64,000 nucleotides of DNA from Agrococcus carbonis (GTDB taxonomy: Bacteria; Actinomycetota; Actinomycetes; Actinomycetales; Microbacteriaceae), in the NCBI RefSeq assembly GCF_900104705.1, contig NZ_LT629734.1:2294001-2358000 (forward strand). Direction: 5' to 3'. The number at the start of each line of letters is the position of its first letter. The first letter of the stretch is position 1. A program made the translations under genes and the position numbers. The notes below the pieces were generated by a model that worked only from the letters and a program-made list of their open reading frames with translations, had not been told where the DNA came from and did not search any database. Shown here piece after piece: positions 61,586 to 64,000 of this stretch.

Positions 61586-62527
61586 ATGCCGGCCAAGCAA
61601 CCGCTGCCCGAACCATTCCACCAGGGAGCGTTCCGCGTGCGGGACGCCATGCGCGCTGGCGTCAGCGCCGATCGGCTTCGCCACGGCTCCCTCATCGCCC
61701 CGTTCCGGCAGGTGCGCGCGCACGCGATCGATACCGTCCTCGACCTCTCGACCGCGTACGCGACGGTCATGGCAGCGCATCATGCGTTCGGCGGCATCAC
61801 CGCGGCGCGCCTCTGGGGATTGCCGATCGCCGAGCGGTGGACGAAGGACGAGCCGCTCGTCATCGCGCGTCCGCGGGGCTCCACGCGCGGCTTCACCCGC
61901 GGCACGCGCCACATCGCCGTCGACCCGGTCCGCACGACCGTCGTGGAGGTCGACGGCCTGCGGCTGCTCGATCCGTGGGGCACAACGCGCACGCTCGCCC
62001 GCGAGCTCTCTCACGAGGCGCTGGTGCAGGTGCTCGACGCGCTCCTGACGCCGTCGCAGCGATACCCGGGGCTGGCTCTGCGCCGAGATGCGGGCCGGCC
62101 GTGGGCCACACCGGAGCGCCTCGCCGCGCTGCTCCGCCGCGACCGAGGGCTCGCGGGCGTCGCCGCGCTGCGCGCCGCGGCAGCCCACGCGCGAGTCGGC
62201 GTCGACTCCCGCTTCGAGACCATCGTGCGGCTGCTGCTGGTGGAGGCCGGTCTCCCTGAGCCTGCGGTGCATCCGCTGGTCGTCGTCGACGGCATCGAGA
62301 GCCGCCCCGACCTCGGCTACCCCGACAGCCGCATCGCCATCGAGTACGAGGGCGACGGGCACCGCGAGGAGCGGCAGTGGCACGTGGACATCGATCGGTA
62401 CGCGCGCCTCGAGTCCGCGGGCTGGATCACGATCCGCGTCACCCGCGCGCACATGGCGCGGCGAGGCGCCCACTTCGTGCAGCGCGTGCGCGCGGCACTC
62501 GCGCGGCGCGCGCCTGGATCCCGCTGA
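61586..62527 (+). CDS. DUF559-type (Vsr-like nuclease fold) protein with N-terminal helix-turn-helix
   Basis: 313 aa. The N-terminus (GAFRVRDAMRAGVSADRLRHGSLIAPFRQVRA, residues ~10-41) resembles the winged-helix start of AbiEi-like antitoxins. The C-terminal ~90 residues carry a PD-(D/E)xK-type core: ESRPDLGYPDSRIAIEYEGDGHREERQWHVDIDRYARLESAGWITIRV, with Asp, Glu and Gln/His in the usual places. CATCCT 6 nt before ATG 61586 suggests a leaderless start. It is bracketed by related GTTGCGGCG inverted repeats. DNA cleavage or binding is the fold expectation; no partner toxin is adjacent. Confidence 0.78.
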   Translation: MPAKQPLPEPFHQGAFRVRDAMRAGVSADRLRHGSLIAPFRQVRAHAIDTVLDLSTAYATVMAAHHAFGGITAARLWGLPIAERWTKDEPLVIARPRGSTRGFTRGTRHIAVDPVRTTVVEVDGLRLLDPWGTTRTLARELSHEALVQVLDALLTPSQRYPGLALRRDAGRPWATPERLAALLRRDRGLAGVAALRAAAAHARVGVDSRFETIVRLLLVEAGLPEPAVHPLVVVDGIESRPDLGYPDSRIAIEYEGDGHREERQWHVDIDRYARLESAGWITIRVTRAHMARRGAHFVQRVRAALARRAPGSR

Positions 62528-62530
62528 AGT

Positions 62531-62581
62531 GTTGCGGCGTGTGGGGCTGCACGAACCGTGCAAGCCCCAACACGCCGCAAC
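62531..62581. terminator. Long hairpin between convergent genes, repeat-related
   Basis: GTTGCGGCGTG-TGGGGC pairs with GCCCCAACACGCCGCAAC, and TGCAC with GTGCA, around a 5-nt apex, with small bulges. It serves as terminator for the DUF559-type gene and pckG, and shares the GTTGCGGCG arm with the repeat at 61449. Confidence 0.65.
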
Positions 62582-62617
62582 TCTCCGCTGCGCCCTGCGC
62601 GCTGCGCGCTGGGACGG

Positions 62618-64000
62618 TCAGGCGGCCGCGACCGGCTGCGCCTGCTGCACGTGCTCGAGGCGCCACCGCACGTGGTTGAGCTGGCGCACGAGGCCCGTGG
62701 GCAGCGCGTGGCCGAACTGGCCGAAGAACGCCTCGACGTCGACGAGCTCGGTGAGCCACGCCTTCGGGTCGATCTCGAACAGCTCGTCGACGACCTCGGC
62801 GTCGAGGTCGAGCCCCTCGAGGTTGAGCGAGCCCTCGGCCGGCATGATGCCGATCGCGGTGTCGACGCCCGCCGCGGTGCCGGCGACGCGGCCGGCGATC
62901 CACTCGAGCACGCGGGCGTTCTCGCCGAAGCCCGGCCACAGGAAGCCGCCGTCGGCGTCGCGGCGGAACCAGTTGACCGAGAAGATCTTCGGCGCGTGGC
63001 GGCCGAGCCGGTGGCCCATGTCGATCCAGTGCGAGAAGTAGTCGCCCATGTTGTAGCCGCAGAACGGCAGCATCGCGAAGGGGTCGCGCCGGATCTCGCC
63101 GACGGTGCCCTCGGCGGCGGCGGTCTGCTGGCTCGAGACCGTCGAGCCGACGTAGACGCCGTGCTCCCAGTCGCGCGCCTGCAGCACGAGCGGCACCTGC
63201 GTGGGGCGGCGACCGCCGAAGATGATCGCGTCGAGCGGCACCGCCTCCTCCCAATCGGGAGCGATCGAGGGCGCCTGCTCGGCGCGCACGGTGAAGCGGG
63301 CGTTCGGGTGCGCGGCCGGGCCGTTGGCCGGGTCGTAGGGGCGGCCCTGCCAGTCGATGAGGCCCTCGGGGGCCTCCTTCGTCATGCCCTCCCACCACAC
63401 GTCGCCGTCGGCGGTGAGCGCGACGTTCGTGAAGATCGTGTCGTGCTCCATCATCGCCATCGCGGTGGCGTTGGTCTTCTCCGAGGTGCCGGGGGCGACG
63501 CCGAAGAAGCCGTTCTCGGGGTTGATGGCCCACAGCCGGCCGTCCTCGCCGGGGCGCATCCAGACGATGTCGTCGCCGAGCGTCTCGACCTTCCAGCCCG
63601 GGATGGTCGGCTGCAGCATCGCGAGGTTCGTCTTGCCGCACGCCGAGGGGAAGGCGCCGGCGAGGTGCATGACCCGGCCGTCCTCGTGCTTCATGCGCAG
63701 CAGCAGCATGTGCTCGGCGAGCCAGCCCTCGTCGCGCGCCTGCACCGAGGCGATGCGCAGCGCGAAGCACTTCTTCGCCAGTAGCGCGTTGCCGCCGTAG
63801 GCGGAGCCGAACGACCAGATCTCGCGCGTCTCGGGGAAGTGCGAGATGTAGCGGGTCGAGTTGCACGGCCACGCGACGTCCTGCTCGCCCTCGGCGAGCG
63901 GCGCCCCGATCGAGTGCACCGCGGGCACCCAGTCGGTCGTGCCGCGCATCGCCTCGAGCGCGGCGGTGCCGACGCGCGTCATCGCGTGCATCGACGCGAC
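62618..64000 (-). CDS. pckG: Phosphoenolpyruvate carboxykinase (GTP), N-terminal part outside window
   Basis: 461 codons are visible and the frame runs off the right edge; GTP-type enzymes have about 600 residues, so roughly 140 N-terminal residues are missing. Motifs: the P-loop [18 protein letters not shown] with the reactive Cys, [21 protein letters not shown] (metal/GTP), [24 protein letters not shown], and [25 protein letters not shown] (nucleotide-base binding). It makes PEP from oxaloacetate with GTP, for gluconeogenesis on acids such as acetoacetate or 3-hydroxybutyrate. The internal ATG at 63991 is not the start. Confidence 0.95.
   Translation of the reverse strand, partial: VASMHAMTRVGTAALEAMRGTTDWVPAVHSIGAPLAEGEQDVAWPCNSTRYISHFPETREIWSFGSAYGGNALLAKKCFALRIASVQARDEGWLAEHMLLLRMKHEDGRVMHLAGAFPSACGKTNLAMLQPTIPGWKVETLGDDIVWMRPGEDGRLWAINPENGFFGVAPGTSEKTNATAMAMMEHDTIFTNVALTADGDVWWEGMTKEAPEGLIDWQGRPYDPANGPAAHPNARFTVRAEQAPSIAPDWEEAVPLDAIIFGGRRPTQVPLVLQARDWEHGVYVGSTVSSQQTAAAEGTVGEIRRDPFAMLPFCGYNMGDYFSHWIDMGHRLGRHAPKIFSVNWFRRDADGGFLWPGFGENARVLEWIAGRVAGTAAGVDTAIGIMPAEGSLNLEGLDLDAEVVDELFEIDPKAWLTELVDVEAFFGQFGHALPTGLVRQLNHVRWRLEHVQQAQPVAAA

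Noticed and set aside
63989-63991. ATG 63991 as the start of PEP carboxykinase
   Set aside because: The frame continues beyond the window edge and the protein would lack about 140 conserved N-terminal residues.

Overview
The window is GC-rich DNA of a Gram-positive actinobacterium, most likely a member of the Microbacteriaceae. This is inferred from several traits together: coenzyme F420 genes, a mycothiol-type glycosyltransferase (MshA-like), GTP-dependent PEP carboxykinase, class II fructose bisphosphatase, a SigE-family ECF sigma factor, lipoproteins with actinobacterial leaders, and many genes whose only visible start signal is a TANNNT box 6-7 nt before the start codon (leaderless mRNA). 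No rRNA, tRNA, CRISPR array, phage or transposase gene was seen. The window is chromosomal and mostly metabolic.

Layout. 1-6345: catabolic island for tetrose or sugar-acid substrates: an RpiB-family isomerase, a TIM-like isomerase, a FadR-type regulator, then a second operon with a TIM-barrel isomerase, two NAD(P)-dependent dehydrogenases, a 35-aa membrane peptide and an ACS-family MFS importer. 6437-8153: a DhaL-like protein and GlpX. 8243-12065: two paralogous multi-spanning membrane proteins, one fused to an SRPBCC domain, followed by an ArsR-SRPBCC pair. 12248-23303: a twelve-gene block with a complete branched-chain-type ABC importer, acyl-CoA synthetase, TetR regulator, 3-hydroxybutyrate dehydrogenase, two alpha/beta hydrolases and both succinyl-CoA:3-ketoacid CoA-transferase subunits. 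It is best read as uptake and use of 3-hydroxybutyrate or its esters/oligomers. 23483-26722: glycine betaine/proline-type ABC importer on the minus strand. 27046-33278: housekeeping genes (exonuclease, SseB-like protein, DUF3515-type lipoprotein, thiL, rsmD, recG, coaD).

33275-43727 is the F420 region: cofE, followed by a MoxR/DUF58/transglutaminase operon, then cofC, cofD and a three-gene ABC importer of the kind proposed to carry F420-0. 43922-48860 encodes reductive pyrimidine or hydantoin breakdown (amidohydrolase of the beta-ureidopropionase type, dihydropyrimidinase, a luciferase-like flavoenzyme that may use F420, and an omega-aminotransferase). 48902-54696 holds a Ser-peptidase (S51-like), ung, small hypotheticals, an amidase, an HExxH protein and mshA. 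55465-60536 holds a secreted protein, pspA, a TPM-domain protein, and an ECF sigma factor with a membrane-bound partner. 60588-64000 holds a PaiB-like flavoprotein, a DUF559-type nuclease-like protein bracketed by inverted repeats, and the 3' part of pckG.

Repeats are a main feature of the non-coding DNA. One family has fixed ends (GGTCGAGGAG and CGTCACGAGACC, or GATCGAGTAG and GTATCGAGATC) and variable self-complementary cores. It occurs at 23.3, 39.3-39.6, 47.3 and 54.7-55.3 kb, and at two of these sites it has expanded into tandem arrays. Two other repeat types occur: a GTGGTCACGACACGCCG module in the leader of the F420-0-type permease, and GTTGCGGCG palindromes on both sides of the DUF559 gene.
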